Shown in pieces: positions 45,137 to 54,888 of a stretch of 64,000 nt of DNA (the stretch's first letter is position 1; the number at the start of each line of letters is the position of its first letter). Under the pieces are notes generated by a model that had not been told where the DNA came from, searched no databases, and worked only from the letters and a program-made list of their open reading frames with translations. This stretch comes from Rikenellaceae bacterium (GTDB lineage: Bacteria; Bacteroidota; Bacteroidia; Bacteroidales; Rikenellaceae): contig SUZC01000002.1 of NCBI GenBank assembly GCA_015060165.1, positions 124,001 through 188,000 of the forward strand. The letters run 5' to 3'. The translations under genes were made by a program, and so were the position numbers.

Positions 45137-46531
45137 TTACATCAAATCTCGGGGGTCGGTGATAACTCCTGTGATTGCAGCTGCGGCGGCTACGAGCGGA
45201 CCCGCGAGCAGCGTACGTGAGTTTGGGCCTTGGCGACCCTCGAAGTTACGATTCGACGTAGCAACGCAGTACTTGCCAGCCGGAATCTTATCCTCATTCA
45301 TAGCCAGGCATGCAGAGCAGCCTGGTTGACGTAACTTGAAACCGGCCTCCTCCAAAATATCACGAAGGCCCTCCTCGATAGCCAGACGTTCTACCTCCTT
45401 GCTTCCCGGGACGATCCACGCTGTGACGTTGTCGGCCTTTTTATGACCCTTGACAAAGTGAGTGAATGCTCTAAGATCTTCGATGCGGCCATTTGTGCAG
45501 CTACCAACGAATACATAATCTATGGGCTTGCCAATCATCTGATCTCCTTGCTTGAAGTTCATATACTCCAGCGACTTGTCAAATGATACCTGTGCTGCTG
45601 TATCCAAATCCTTTGGAGATGGTATATTTTGGTCGATAGCAATGCCCATACCAGGGTTTGTACCGTAGGTAATCATCGGTTTGATATCGGCAGCGTCGAA
45701 TGTAACCTCTTTGTCAAACACAGCATCGGGCTCAGAGTATAGTTTGCTCCAACGCTTAACTGCCTTCTCCCACTCCTCTCCTTGGGGTGCAAACTCGCGA
45801 CCTTTCAAATAGTCGAATGTTGTCTGGTCGGGAGCAATCATACCTCCACGAGCTCCCATTTCGATACTCATATTGCAAATTGTCATACGAGCCTCCATCG
45901 AAAGAGAACGGATAGCCGAGCCAGCGAACTCTATGAAGTAACCGGTTCCACCGCCTGTACCCATCTTAGAGATGATATAGAGGATGATATCCTTTGAACA
46001 TACCCCCTTGCCTAACTCTCCTTCGACATTGATTCGCATAGTCTTGGGTTTAGTTTGCATCAAGCATTGCGATGCCAATACCATCTCAACCTCGCTGGTG
46101 CCAATTCCGAAGGCGATACACCCCATAGCACCATGTGTCGAAGTGTGGCTATCTCCGCAAACGATTGTCATTCCAGGCTGGGTCAGACCAGTTTGTGGGC
46201 CGACAACGTGGATGATGCCATTTCGCTCAGAGCCAATAGGGAAAATATTGATACCACTCTCTGCACAATTACTCTCCAACTCTGCTACTTGCTTGGCCGA
46301 CTGGGGTTCGCTGATAGGCAAGTGCTGGTTGATAGTCGGGATATTGTGGTCGGGACTTGCTGTTACCTGCTCGGGACGGAATACTTTGATGCCGCGTGAA
46401 CGCAGTCCCGCAAAGGCTTGCGGACTGGTAACTTCGTGGATATATTGACGGTCGATGTATAGTACTACCGTAGAGTTGTCAATATGTTTTACCACGTGAG
46501 AATCCCATATCTTGTCAAATAGCGTGTTCAT
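45137..46531 (-). CDS. leuC: 3-isopropylmalate dehydratase large subunit
   Basis: A 464-aa aconitase-like enzyme. 4Fe-4S ligands are in [13 protein letters not shown] (about 345) and CSACLAMN (about 405-412, with both Cys). [12 protein letters not shown] is the conserved active-site segment. Together with LeuD it interconverts 2- and 3-isopropylmalate. Confidence 0.97.
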   Translation of the reverse strand: MNTLFDKIWDSHVVKHIDNSTVVLYIDRQYIHEVTSPQAFAGLRSRGIKVFRPEQVTASPDHNIPTINQHLPISEPQSAKQVAELESNCAESGINIFPIGSERNGIIHVVGPQTGLTQPGMTIVCGDSHTSTHGAMGCIAFGIGTSEVEMVLASQCLMQTKPKTMRINVEGELGKGVCSKDIILYIISKMGTGGGTGYFIEFAGSAIRSLSMEARMTICNMSIEMGARGGMIAPDQTTFDYLKGREFAPQGEEWEKAVKRWSKLYSEPDAVFDKEVTFDAADIKPMITYGTNPGMGIAIDQNIPSPKDLDTAAQVSFDKSLEYMNFKQGDQMIGKPIDYVFVGSCTNGRIEDLRAFTHFVKGHKKADNVTAWIVPGSKEVERLAIEEGLRDILEEAGFKLRQPGCSACLAMNEDKIPAGKYCVATSNRNFEGRQGPNSRTLLAGPLVAAAAAITGVITDPRDLM

Positions 46532-46556
46532 CGTCTTTTATGTTATGTGTTATGCT

Positions 46557-48053
46557 TTATGCAATCTTTGATATAGCATCGATAAATGACTCTACTGAAG
46601 CGGTTACAATATCGGTGTTAGCACCAAAGCCATGATACATCTTACCCTTGTGTGAGATCTGCATATGTACTTTACCTAAGTCATCGCTACCGCGAGTGAT
46701 GGCCTGTACCAAGTACTCCTCGATGTGGACACGACGCTTAGTGATGTTCTTCACAGCCGTGATGGCAGCATCTACAGGACCATTACCGCATGCTGTCTCG
46801 GTGAAGGTGTCGCCGTCGAAGCTAATCTGAACCGTAGCTGTAGGGATGCTCGACTTACCGCAGACAATCTGCAAGCCTGTGAGCTGGATACTCATACGAC
46901 GGCGTGACGCAGCAGTTCCGATGAGTACTTCCAAATCACGAGTGGTAACCATCTTCTTCTTGTCTGCAAGTTCCAAGAAACGCTGATAAATTTCATCAAG
47001 CTCCTCATTTTCGGGATTGTAGCCAATCTCGGCAAGGTGGTGCTTCAGTGCTGCACGACCGCTTCGTGCTGTGAGTACGATACTTGACTGGTCTACACCA
47101 ACGTCTTCAGGATCGATGATCTCGTATGTCTCACGGCTCTTCAATACACCGTCCTGGTGTATTCCTGATGAGTGTGCAAAAGCGTTGCGACCTACAATCG
47201 CCTTGTTGGCCTGAACCGGCATACGCATCAAATTCGATACGAGCTTGCTGGTTGTGATGATTTGCTTTGAGTCAATGCCAATCTCGAAATCGAGATTGTT
47301 GTGGCACTTAATTGCCATTACAACCTCCTCCAAGGCAGTGTTGCCAGCTCTTTCTCCCAAACCGTTGATTGTAACCTCTACTTGTCGGGCTCCATTTTGC
47401 ACACCAGCCAGTGTGTTGGCTGTGGCCATACCTAAATCGTTGTGGCAGTGTGTTGAGATGATAGCCTTGTCGATATTGGGAACATTGTTCTTCAAATAAG
47501 CAATCTTTGCTCCGTATTCGCTAGGAAGGCAATAGCCTGTGGTGTCGGGAATATTTACTACGGTGGCACCTGCGGCGATAACGGCCTCCACTACGCGAGC
47601 TAAAAACTCCTCGTCGGTACGGCCCGCATCCTCTGCATAGAACTCCACATCGTCAACAAAGCGACGTGCATATTTAACAGCCTCCACAGCCTGCTCCAAA
47701 ACGGTCTCAGGAGTCATACGCAATTTCTCGTAGATGTGGTATGTTGAAGTGCCGATTCCTGTGTGGATACGACCACGCTTGGCAAACTCCAGTGATTGTG
47801 CTGCTACGTCGATATCCTTCTTCACGGCACGTGTAAGCGCGCAGATCGTGGGGTTGGTTACGGCTTTCGAAATCTCAACAACCGAGTTGAAATCGCCCGG
47901 ACTTGAGATCGGAAATCCTGCCTCGATGATATCTACACCCAACTTCTCAAGCTGGCGAGCAACCTCAATCTTCTCGATTGTGTTGAGCTGACAGCCAGGT
48001 ACCTGCTCGGCATCGCGGAGTGTGGTATCAAATATATATACTTTTTCGCTCAT
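46557..48053 (-). CDS. leuA: 2-isopropylmalate synthase
   Basis: A 498-aa enzyme with a TIM-barrel synthase domain ([16 protein letters not shown] with metal ligand and catalytic Arg; [19 protein letters not shown]). The C-terminal LeuA regulatory dimer domain (from about 390) normally binds leucine for feedback control. The length is that of a full-size LeuA. It is separated from ilvC by an 80-bp gap holding a hairpin. Confidence 0.95.
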   Translation of the reverse strand: MSEKVYIFDTTLRDAEQVPGCQLNTIEKIEVARQLEKLGVDIIEAGFPISSPGDFNSVVEISKAVTNPTICALTRAVKKDIDVAAQSLEFAKRGRIHTGIGTSTYHIYEKLRMTPETVLEQAVEAVKYARRFVDDVEFYAEDAGRTDEEFLARVVEAVIAAGATVVNIPDTTGYCLPSEYGAKIAYLKNNVPNIDKAIISTHCHNDLGMATANTLAGVQNGARQVEVTINGLGERAGNTALEEVVMAIKCHNNLDFEIGIDSKQIITTSKLVSNLMRMPVQANKAIVGRNAFAHSSGIHQDGVLKSRETYEIIDPEDVGVDQSSIVLTARSGRAALKHHLAEIGYNPENEELDEIYQRFLELADKKKMVTTRDLEVLIGTAASRRRMSIQLTGLQIVCGKSSIPTATVQISFDGDTFTETACGNGPVDAAITAVKNITKRRVHIEEYLVQAITRGSDDLGKVHMQISHKGKMYHGFGANTDIVTASVESFIDAISKIA

Positions 48054-48079
48054 AATATCTTATTATGGGTCTTAAATCA

Positions 48080-48110
48080 GGCCAAGCTGCGCCGAAACGC
48101 AGCTCGAGCC
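48080..48110 (-). other. intercistronic hairpin between ilvC and leuA
   Basis: AGCTGCG (48085-48091) pairs with CGCAGCT (48098-48104), extended by GGC/GCC at the ends. There is no T-run, so it is more likely an mRNA processing or stability element than a terminator. Confidence 0.45.
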
Positions 48111-48133
48111 AAATCGTATGTTACAAATATTGA

Positions 48134-49180
48134 TTAGTTGTTCTCTGGGCGAAGTTTGCGAACTACTGCGCCAGCCTGCCACATCTCGGTCTCGCGCATC
48201 TCCTTCAACTCCTCCTCCAACTTAGAACGGTAGTCGGGTTGAGAGTTAGTGTCGATACTACGCTGAGCCTCGTTGCCACAAGCTACTTCGCTATACAACT
48301 CCTCGAATACGGGGCGAGTAGCATCGCGGAACTTCTTCCACCAATCGAGTGCACCGCGCTGCGCTGTTGTTGAGCAGTTGGCGTACATCCAATCCATACC
48401 ATTCTCAGCGATAAGTGGCATCAAGCTCTGTGAAAGCTCCTCAACTGTCTCGTTGAATGCCTCAGATGGAGTGTGGCCGTTCTGACGCAATACATCGTAT
48501 TGAGCAGCGAAAATACCCTGAATAGCACCCATCAAAGTACCACGCTCACCTGTAAGGTCTGAGTAAACCTCACGCTTGAATGTAGTCTCGAACAAGTAAC
48601 CAGAACCTACACCAATACCGAGCGCGATTACGCGATCCCATGCACGGCCTGTTGCGTCCTGGAAGATAGCATAGCTTGAATTCAAACCACGACCCTGCAA
48701 GAACATACGGCGGAGTGATGTGCCAGAGCCCTTAGGTGCCACCAAGATAACGTCTACATCTGCGGGAGGAACGATGCCTGTACGTTCCTTATATGTGATA
48801 CCAAAGCCGTGAGAGAAATAGAGAGCCTTACCAGGTGTGAGGTAGGGCTTAATTGTGGGCCATACCGAAATCTGACCTGCGTCAGAGAGCAAATACTCGA
48901 TGATTGTAGCCTTCTGGCAAGCCTCCTCAATCTCAAAGAGTGTCTCTCCTGGAACCCAACCATCAGCAACAGCCTTGTCCCAACTCTTTGAATTCTTACG
49001 CTGGCCTACGATAACGTTGAAACCGTTGTCACGAAGATTGAGTGACTGGCCTGGACCCTGTACTCCGTAACCTATGATTGCAATTGTCTCATCCTTCAAT
49101 GTCTCCAATGCCTTTGCCAATGGATACTCCTCACGTGTTACGACGTTCTCCTCGACGCCGCCAAAAATCATCTTTGCCAT
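48134..49180 (-). CDS. ilvC: ketol-acid reductoisomerase
   Basis: A 348-aa enzyme. The Rossmann motif GYGVQGPGQSLNLRD (about 38-52) and the cofactor loop QRKNSKSW follow the usual KARI layout, with metal-binding ETTFKREVYSDLTGERG in the C-terminal knot domain. The loop resembles the NADPH type. It converts acetolactate and acetohydroxybutyrate in Val/Ile/Leu synthesis. Confidence 0.95.
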   Translation of the reverse strand: MAKMIFGGVEENVVTREEYPLAKALETLKDETIAIIGYGVQGPGQSLNLRDNGFNVIVGQRKNSKSWDKAVADGWVPGETLFEIEEACQKATIIEYLLSDAGQISVWPTIKPYLTPGKALYFSHGFGITYKERTGIVPPADVDVILVAPKGSGTSLRRMFLQGRGLNSSYAIFQDATGRAWDRVIALGIGVGSGYLFETTFKREVYSDLTGERGTLMGAIQGIFAAQYDVLRQNGHTPSEAFNETVEELSQSLMPLIAENGMDWMYANCSTTAQRGALDWWKKFRDATRPVFEELYSEVACGNEAQRSIDTNSQPDYRSKLEEELKEMRETEMWQAGAVVRKLRPENN

Positions 49181-49255
49181 AATGTTTAGTTTTTTATTGT
49201 TTATAATTTTGTTATGTCTTATCTTAATTTTGCCATTCGCTGTTTTATGATTGTC

Positions 49256-49792
49256 TTATTTTGTCTGATTTAGTTGACGCTGTTTCTCGTTTACTGTAGC
49301 CAAGTACTCATCTAGCAGTTCGCTACGCGATTTGATAATTGCAACTTGTCCAGAGCAGACGAACTGACTTACTCCGTATGGTGATAGCATCTTGTATAGT
49401 TCGCGAATCTCCTCGCGGTGGCCGGTTTTTTCCAAGACAATATACTCATCGTGGATATCCAAAATGCGCACATTGTGGCGGCGAACCAAATCCTCTACGT
49501 TGCGGCTGCGCTTAACCTTATATAACGCAAGCTCTTGCAGAACCACCTCGTTGGGAGTGTAGCAGAATACTTTCAATACATCAATCTTCTTTTCTATCTG
49601 CTTCACTAAGTTGGCAACCTTCTCCTCATCGTTGCGCACCAAGATAGTGTGTTTGTAGATACCGTCTGTGGCCGATTCGGAAGCGGTGATCGATTCAATG
49701 TTGACATTGCGGTGGGTAAATACCGTGGTAATCTGGCTCAACAAACCCACTGTGTTCTCTGAAAATATGGTAATAATAAACTCCTTTTCCAT
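49256..49792 (-). CDS. ilvN: acetolactate synthase small (regulatory) subunit
   Basis: A 178-aa protein with an N-terminal ACT domain (FSENTVGLLSQITTVFTHRNV) that binds valine in the family, and a C-terminal domain. It activates IlvB and gives feedback inhibition. It is 28 bp downstream of ilvB. Confidence 0.93.
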   Translation of the reverse strand: MEKEFIITIFSENTVGLLSQITTVFTHRNVNIESITASESATDGIYKHTILVRNDEEKVANLVKQIEKKIDVLKVFCYTPNEVVLQELALYKVKRSRNVEDLVRRHNVRILDIHDEYIVLEKTGHREEIRELYKMLSPYGVSQFVCSGQVAIIKSRSELLDEYLATVNEKQRQLNQTK

Positions 49793-49820
49793 TGTTTGTT
49801 CTCTTTTGAGTCGTTATAGA

Positions 49821-51557
49821 TTACTCTAAACGGATGTTATCGACCGGTTGACCTGCTGGTACCATCGGGAATACATTCTCCTCGCGCTCTACTCTTACTT
49901 CCAACAAATATGCTCCATTGGTTTGCTGCATCTGCTCGACTGCTTCGTCCAAATCCTCATGGCGCTCAATACAGCGGTAGGGAATGTGGTTGGCTTTAGC
50001 AATTAGCTCGAAGTCGGGATTGGTAAGTTCGGTAAACGAATAGCGTTTATCGTAGAAAAGCTCTTGCCATTGGCGTACCATTCCCAAAAATCCATTGTTC
50101 ATAAGTATAATCTTAACTCCTACCTCAGATTGGAAAATTGTACCCAACTCTTGAAGCGTCATCTGCAAGCCTCCATCGCCTACGAAGAGACATACCTCGC
50201 GGTGTGGAGCTCCAATCTTGGCTCCGATAGCTGCAGGAAGACCAAATCCCATTGTTCCGAGGCCTCCCGATGTGATGATGCTGCGAGTCTGCTTGAAACG
50301 GAAGTATCGCGATGCGAACATCTGTTGCTGGCCAACATCGGTTACAAGTATTGCGTCATCGAACTTTTGAGCCACGGCGTCGACCACCTCGCCCATACGT
50401 AGGTGGGCTCCCTTGCGCTCGATTGCTGGTTCGATGATATCCTCGCGCTCAATATTGTAGCAAGCATGGAATTCATCCAACCATGTTTTACGATCTCTTT
50501 TTGAAATCTTTTCGGTAAGCATCGGAAGAGATTGCTTTACGTCGCCAAGAACTGCCACATCGGCGTAGACCAATTTGTTGATCTCGGCAGGGTCGATCTC
50601 CATGTGGATAACCTTTGCGTTGATTCCGAACTTTGAAGGGTCACCCGTAACACGATCATCGAATCGCATCCCGATAGCGATAAGCAGATCACAATCGCGG
50701 TTTTTGATATTGGGGGCATAGTTGCCGTGCATGCCAAGCATTCCTACATATTGAGGGTGATCTGAGGGGAGTGCCGACAATCCGAGCAGAGTAGCTGCCG
50801 CAGGTATTCCGCTCTTCTCCAGAAACTCCTTCAACTCCTGTTCTGCACCTCCCAAAATAACACCTTGACCAATGAGTGCCATAGGTTTGTGTGAGAGGTT
50901 GATAAGTCGGGCTGCTTCGAGAATCTGGCTCTCGTCAATATCGGCATAAGGCTGATAGCTTCTGATGAAATTAATGGGCTTATAATCAAAATCCATCATT
51001 CCTGCTTGTGCATCTTTGGTGATATCAACCACGACAGGACCCGGACGGCCGCTCGATGCGATATAGAATGCTTTCGCTATGGCCGCAGGGATATCCTCAG
51101 CACGCTTGACTTGGCAATTCCATTTTGTTACCGACTGTGTAATCTCCAAAAAGTTGATCTCCTGAAAAGCATCGGTGCCGAGCAATTTAGAACCCACTTG
51201 ACCGCTGATTAGTACGACGGGGGTAGAGTCGAGCAGTGCATCGGCCAGACCTGTTACGGTATTGGTTGCACCTGGACCAGATGTGACAATGCAGACTCCT
51301 GTGCGACCACTTGCGCGAGCGTAACCTTGTGCTGCGTGAAGGGCGCACTGCTCGTGGCGAACCAAAATGTGATTTATTTTATCGCGGTAGTCATACAAAG
51401 CATCGTAAACGGGGATAATTGCTCCTCCTGGATATCCAAAGATAGTGTCAACGCCCTCGGCCAAAAATGAGCGAATAACCGCTTCCGAGCCCGAAATGCG
51501 AGGCAGATCTTTTTTTATCTGCTCTGGGGTTGACTTATCTGTAAAACCTGCTGTCAT
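49821..51557 (-). CDS. ilvB: acetolactate synthase large (catalytic) subunit
   Basis: A 578-aa ThDP enzyme. The catalytic Glu is in RHEQCALHAAQGYARASG, FGYPGGAIIPVYDAL is the N-terminal signature, and the ThDP/Mg motif is VGDGGLQMTLQELGT continuing to MNNGFLGM. It condenses pyruvate with pyruvate or 2-oxobutyrate. It lies 95 bp after ilvD. Confidence 0.96.
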   Translation of the reverse strand: MTAGFTDKSTPEQIKKDLPRISGSEAVIRSFLAEGVDTIFGYPGGAIIPVYDALYDYRDKINHILVRHEQCALHAAQGYARASGRTGVCIVTSGPGATNTVTGLADALLDSTPVVLISGQVGSKLLGTDAFQEINFLEITQSVTKWNCQVKRAEDIPAAIAKAFYIASSGRPGPVVVDITKDAQAGMMDFDYKPINFIRSYQPYADIDESQILEAARLINLSHKPMALIGQGVILGGAEQELKEFLEKSGIPAAATLLGLSALPSDHPQYVGMLGMHGNYAPNIKNRDCDLLIAIGMRFDDRVTGDPSKFGINAKVIHMEIDPAEINKLVYADVAVLGDVKQSLPMLTEKISKRDRKTWLDEFHACYNIEREDIIEPAIERKGAHLRMGEVVDAVAQKFDDAILVTDVGQQQMFASRYFRFKQTRSIITSGGLGTMGFGLPAAIGAKIGAPHREVCLFVGDGGLQMTLQELGTIFQSEVGVKIILMNNGFLGMVRQWQELFYDKRYSFTELTNPDFELIAKANHIPYRCIERHEDLDEAVEQMQQTNGAYLLEVRVEREENVFPMVPAGQPVDNIRLE

Positions 51558-51652
51558 ATATGTTGGGTTGTAGTATGCTAAATTATTGTTTCGTTAAATT
51601 TCCTTTATGGGGCTGTCTGTTTTTGTTGTCAAGGCCTGAGGTATGTCGAAGG

Positions 51653-53473
51653 TTACTCTTCGGGGACGATTCTTACAGCACCTTGATCGGCTGAGCTGAC
51701 GAGCAATGAATATGCTTTGAGCGACTGAGGTATCTTACGATCACGATTCAATGGCTTGTGGACGGTCCACTCGGCCATACGCTCCGCTAGCTCTGCATCG
51801 CTAATGCGAAGATTAATCGAGCGCGATGTAATGTCGATGTCGATGATATCTCCGTTGCGAACGATTCCAATCTCTCCACCCGATGCGGCCTCAGGAGAGA
51901 CGTGGCCAATAGATAGGCCCGATGTTCCACCGGAAAAACGACCATCGGTAATCAAGGCACAAGCTTTGTCAAGGTGTTTTGATTTGAGGTATGAAGTGGG
52001 GTAGAGCATCTCCTGCATACCTGGACCACCCTTAGGACCTTCGTAACGAATGATTACCACGTCGCCTGCCTCCACCTCGTTGTTAAGAATTCCGTTCATT
52101 GCCTGCTCCTGTGACTCAAATACTTTAGCTTTGCCGCTGAACTGCATAAGGCTTTGATCAACGCCGGCAGTCTTCACTATACAGCCTTTGCGGGCAATGT
52201 TGCCAAACAATACGGCCAAGCCTCCATCGCGGAAATATGCGTGATCCAAATCACGGATGCAGCCTTCGGCGTGGTCGTTATCCATCGCTTCGTAGTAACT
52301 CTCTTGAGAAGCCATTTCGCGACTATAACGGTTGGCTGGTGCACTAAGATATGTGGTGCGTGCATCGTCGGTGAAGTTTGCAGAACCGTAATAGAATTTA
52401 TCGAGAATCTCGCCCAACGATGAGGCATCGACACGAGCAACAGATGTGTCAATAAGTGAATTTGCTGCCAATTCGCCTAAGATACCCATAATTCCACCGG
52501 CACGATTTACATCCTGAACGTGATAATGACCATTGGGCGCAACCTTGCAGAGTACAGGAATCTTGCGCGAGAGGCGGTCGATATCCTCCATCTTGAAATC
52601 TACTCCTGCCTCGTGGGCTACGGCCAACAAGTGGAGAACTGTGTTTGTAGAACCACCCATAGCAATATCGAGCGACATAGCATTCTCGAATGCGGCCTTT
52701 GTGGCAATCGAACGGGGAAGAACTGATTCGTCGCCCTCAAAATAGTAACGCTTAGCATTCTCGACAATTAGTTTTGCGGCCTTTGCAAAAAGCTCTTTGC
52801 GGTTTTTGTGAGTTGCTACGATTGTGCCATTGCCCGGCAAGGCCAATCCCAATGCTTCGTTAAGGCAGTTCATAGAGTTGGCGGTAAACATTCCAGAACA
52901 AGAACCGCAACCAGGGCAAGCGCATGCTTCGATTTGCTCGGCCTCTTCATCGGTACACTTATCATCGGCGCTCATAACCATCGCGTCAATCAGGTCAACT
53001 CCACGGCCCTTATATGAGCCTGCCTCCATTGGGCCACCTGATACAAAAACTGTGGGTATATTAAGGCGCATTGAAGCCATAAGCATACCAGGGGTAATCT
53101 TGTCGCAGTTGCTGATGCATACCAACGCGTCAACCTTGTGGGCGTTGGCCATATACTCAACACTATCGGCAATGATGTCGCGTGATGGAAGCGAATATAA
53201 CATTCCGTCATGGCCCATTGCGATACCATCGTCGATGGCAATCGTATTGAATTCGGCCGCAAAGCAACCCTGCTCTTCGATGAGCGATTTTACGTATTGA
53301 CCAATCTGGTGAAGATGCACGTGGCCCGGAACCATTTGGGTAAATGAATTGGCAATACCGATTACAGGCATACCCATTTGCTCTTTCTTCATACCGTTAG
53401 CTCGCCATAATCCTCTGGCTCCTGCCATACGTCGTCCTGTGGTAGTGACGGCACTTCTCAGTTCGTGTTTCAT
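51653..53473 (-). CDS. ilvD: dihydroxy-acid dehydratase
   Basis: A 606-aa Fe-S dehydratase. [10 protein letters not shown] (first Cys) and [20 protein letters not shown] (further ligands) are the family signatures, and [20 protein letters not shown] lies near the C-terminus. It makes the 2-keto acids of Val and Ile. It is the first gene of the nine-gene operon and is preceded by a leader of about 210 nt with attenuator features. Confidence 0.96.
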   Translation of the reverse strand: MKHELRSAVTTTGRRMAGARGLWRANGMKKEQMGMPVIGIANSFTQMVPGHVHLHQIGQYVKSLIEEQGCFAAEFNTIAIDDGIAMGHDGMLYSLPSRDIIADSVEYMANAHKVDALVCISNCDKITPGMLMASMRLNIPTVFVSGGPMEAGSYKGRGVDLIDAMVMSADDKCTDEEAEQIEACACPGCGSCSGMFTANSMNCLNEALGLALPGNGTIVATHKNRKELFAKAAKLIVENAKRYYFEGDESVLPRSIATKAAFENAMSLDIAMGGSTNTVLHLLAVAHEAGVDFKMEDIDRLSRKIPVLCKVAPNGHYHVQDVNRAGGIMGILGELAANSLIDTSVARVDASSLGEILDKFYYGSANFTDDARTTYLSAPANRYSREMASQESYYEAMDNDHAEGCIRDLDHAYFRDGGLAVLFGNIARKGCIVKTAGVDQSLMQFSGKAKVFESQEQAMNGILNNEVEAGDVVIIRYEGPKGGPGMQEMLYPTSYLKSKHLDKACALITDGRFSGGTSGLSIGHVSPEAASGGEIGIVRNGDIIDIDITSRSINLRISDAELAERMAEWTVHKPLNRDRKIPQSLKAYSLLVSSADQGAVRIVPEE

Positions 53474-53491
53474 AGCACTGTTTGTTTAAGC

Positions 53492-53523
53492 AAAAAACCT
53501 CTCTCCCAGCATAGGAGAAAGGT
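53492..53523 (-). terminator. attenuator terminator of the BCAA operon (arms 3:4)
   Basis: On the minus strand, ACCTTTCTCC (53523-53514) pairs with GGAGAGAGGT (53506-53497) with one G-U pair, loop TATGCTG, then six T (53497-53492). It ends about 19 nt before the ilvD ATG. Confidence 0.85.
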
Positions 53524-53562
53524 CTATAAATATCCTCTTGTACATATACACAACCTTTCTCC
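53514..53562 (-). promoter_or_regulatory. antiterminator structure of the BCAA leader (arms 2:3)
   Basis: GGAGAAAGGT (53562-53553) is a perfect complement to ACCTTTCTCC (53523-53514), the 5' arm of the terminator. The two structures exclude each other. The same segment 2 can also pair with ACAACCTTCT (53599-53590) inside the leader peptide coding region (arms 1:2, one bulge). Confidence 0.8.
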
Positions 53563-53564
53563 CG

Positions 53565-53621
53565 TTATCTGCGCAAGACTACGAGGTTTAGAAGGTTGTT
53601 AATGTACAAATTTGTATTCAT
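53565..53621 (-). CDS. BCAA operon leader peptide (18 aa)
   Basis: ATG at 53621 to TAA at 53567-53565 encodes MNTNLYINNLLNLVVLRR. Eight of 18 residues are Leu, Ile or Val, including the run Leu-Leu-Asn-Leu-Val-Val-Leu. The stop codon lies 2 nt before antiterminator segment 2, so a ribosome at the stop would mask it and let the terminator form. Stalling at the Leu/Val codons would mask segment 1 and let the antiterminator form. This is the classic ribosome-mediated attenuation design. It is not translated elsewhere in the window and is too short for ordinary gene callers. Confidence 0.85.
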   Translation of the reverse strand: MNTNLYINNLLNLVVLRR

Positions 53622-53639
53622 AAAATTCGTTTCTAATCT

Positions 53640-53678
53640 ATTGGTAACGCAGTTTTTTAGCCTTGTTTGGTTACCAAT
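53640..53678. promoter_or_regulatory. 9-bp inverted repeat at the start of the BCAA transcript
   Basis: ATTGGTAAC (53640-53648) and GTTACCAAT (53670-53678) are a perfect inverted repeat separated by 21 bp. It begins about 8 nt into the predicted transcript. It could be a regulator-binding operator or a 5' mRNA hairpin. Confidence 0.6.
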
Positions 53679-53691
53679 CGTTTAACAAGTG

Positions 53692-53723
53692 CAAATGTAA
53701 TAGTAAAATTTATTAAAAACAAA
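53692..53723 (-). promoter_or_regulatory. promoter of the ilvD-ilvA operon
   Basis: Minus strand: TTTG (53723-53720), 20 bp, TACATTTG (53699-53692). A perfect match. The transcript would start near 53685. Confidence 0.78.
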
Positions 53724-54241
53724 CAGATTTCATACTTTTTTGCATATAAATTTCAAATATGGAATGTTTTATTTTGTTTTATGATTGATTTTTAGAAGTT
53801 TGCTATTTTTAACATGTGAATATTTATGCGTAATAAAATGTAAGTGATGTTAGTTTTTTACAACAAATAACTACTTGTAAAGCGTTGAAATGGGCATGTT
53901 ATATAATGTTCACGCTTACGAAACATAGTTGCGCATGGGTGTGTTAAAGCAATATGTAAACTTGTTTTTAGTTGGTCGCTAATTATTATTTCTCTTGCGA
54001 TAGTTTGTTAGCTTGGCTGTTTGTATGGTTAATGGGACGGGTTATAATCAGGATGTGTTTTGTGCATACATTAAATATGATTTTTTTTGGGGGGTAGATA
54101 AATTTGAAAAAGGCTTGCAGAAGTGGTTTTGTGTGGGAAAGAACCTGCTTAGTTGAGTAAAATGGTGATTGAAATCTTTTATGATTGCTGAAAAAGTTGT
54201 ATTTTTACACCGAAGATATTTTTAGATAAAGATAGTCGTTT
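53724..54241. other. AT-rich intergenic stretch, no gene seen
   Basis: About 500 bp between the divergent BCAA operon and the DUF2148 gene. No open frame with recognisable content is present. There is a T8G6 run at about 54081-54094 and a weak -7-like TATTTTTA at 54200-54207 before the DUF2148 gene. It may hold regulatory sites, but none can be supported. Confidence 0.4.
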
Positions 54242-54784
54242 ATGATTTACAACGAAAGAGAGTTGCGTAAACAATCAGTCCAGGCAATGGCAGAGGCTAT
54301 TATGGTTGCTGCACGTACGGCTCCGAAGGCTAAGGGACGTGACTTGGTTGAGGTGGCAATGATTACCGATGAACATATCGAACAATTGTCGCAGACAATG
54401 ATTCAGATGAGCAATGAGTCGGGGATGAAATTTTTGTTGCGCGATGCTGCTAATATTTTACAGGCAGAGGCAGTTATTATTATTGGTATAAAGCAGGAAG
54501 ACTCGGAGTGTGGCCTTAATTGCGGTTATTGTGGTTACGATAGATGTGATAAGAAACCGGATTACACACCTTGCGTGATGAATGGTGTCGATGTGGGAAT
54601 TGCTATTGGTTCGGCTTGTTCGAAGATAGCTGACTTACGTCTTGATTCGAGAGTGTTGTTCTCGGCCGGTTGGGCAGCAAAACGTTTGGATATATTGGAC
54701 GGAGCAGGTTTGGTTTTTGCGATACCCGTAACGGCCGCCTCGAAAAATCCATTCTTCGATCGTAAATCGCCTGTAACCCGTTAA
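54242..54784 (+). CDS. DUF2148 ferredoxin-like domain protein
   Basis: A 180-aa cytoplasmic protein of the DUF2148 family. A cysteine cluster ECGLNCGYCGYDRC followed by TPC (about 89-111) looks like an Fe-S site. GIAIGSACSKIADLRLDSRV after it is typical. The reaction is unknown. It lies 104 bp before luxS, which has its own candidate promoter. Confidence 0.85.
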   Translation: MIYNERELRKQSVQAMAEAIMVAARTAPKAKGRDLVEVAMITDEHIEQLSQTMIQMSNESGMKFLLRDAANILQAEAVIIIGIKQEDSECGLNCGYCGYDRCDKKPDYTPCVMNGVDVGIAIGSACSKIADLRLDSRVLFSAGWAAKRLDILDGAGLVFAIPVTAASKNPFFDRKSPVTR

Positions 54785-54816
54785 TTGATAGAGATATCTT
54801 AGGGTGTTGGATCAAT

Positions 54817-54848
54817 TTTCTTTATCGATATTGAGGTAGATAAATTTG
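54817..54848 (+). promoter_or_regulatory. candidate luxS promoter
   Basis: TTTC (54817-54820), 20 bp, TAAATTTG (54841-54848). The -7 box is perfect and the -33 box has one mismatch. Confidence 0.45.
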
Positions 54849-54888
54849 TAGATAATTATTAATAGAAAATCAATAAAATCAGAATATT

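Noticed and set aside
54081..54094. T8G6 run as a phase-variation tract
   Set aside because: It is not inside a gene, a promoter spacer or a leader that can be supported, so no switching role can be argued.
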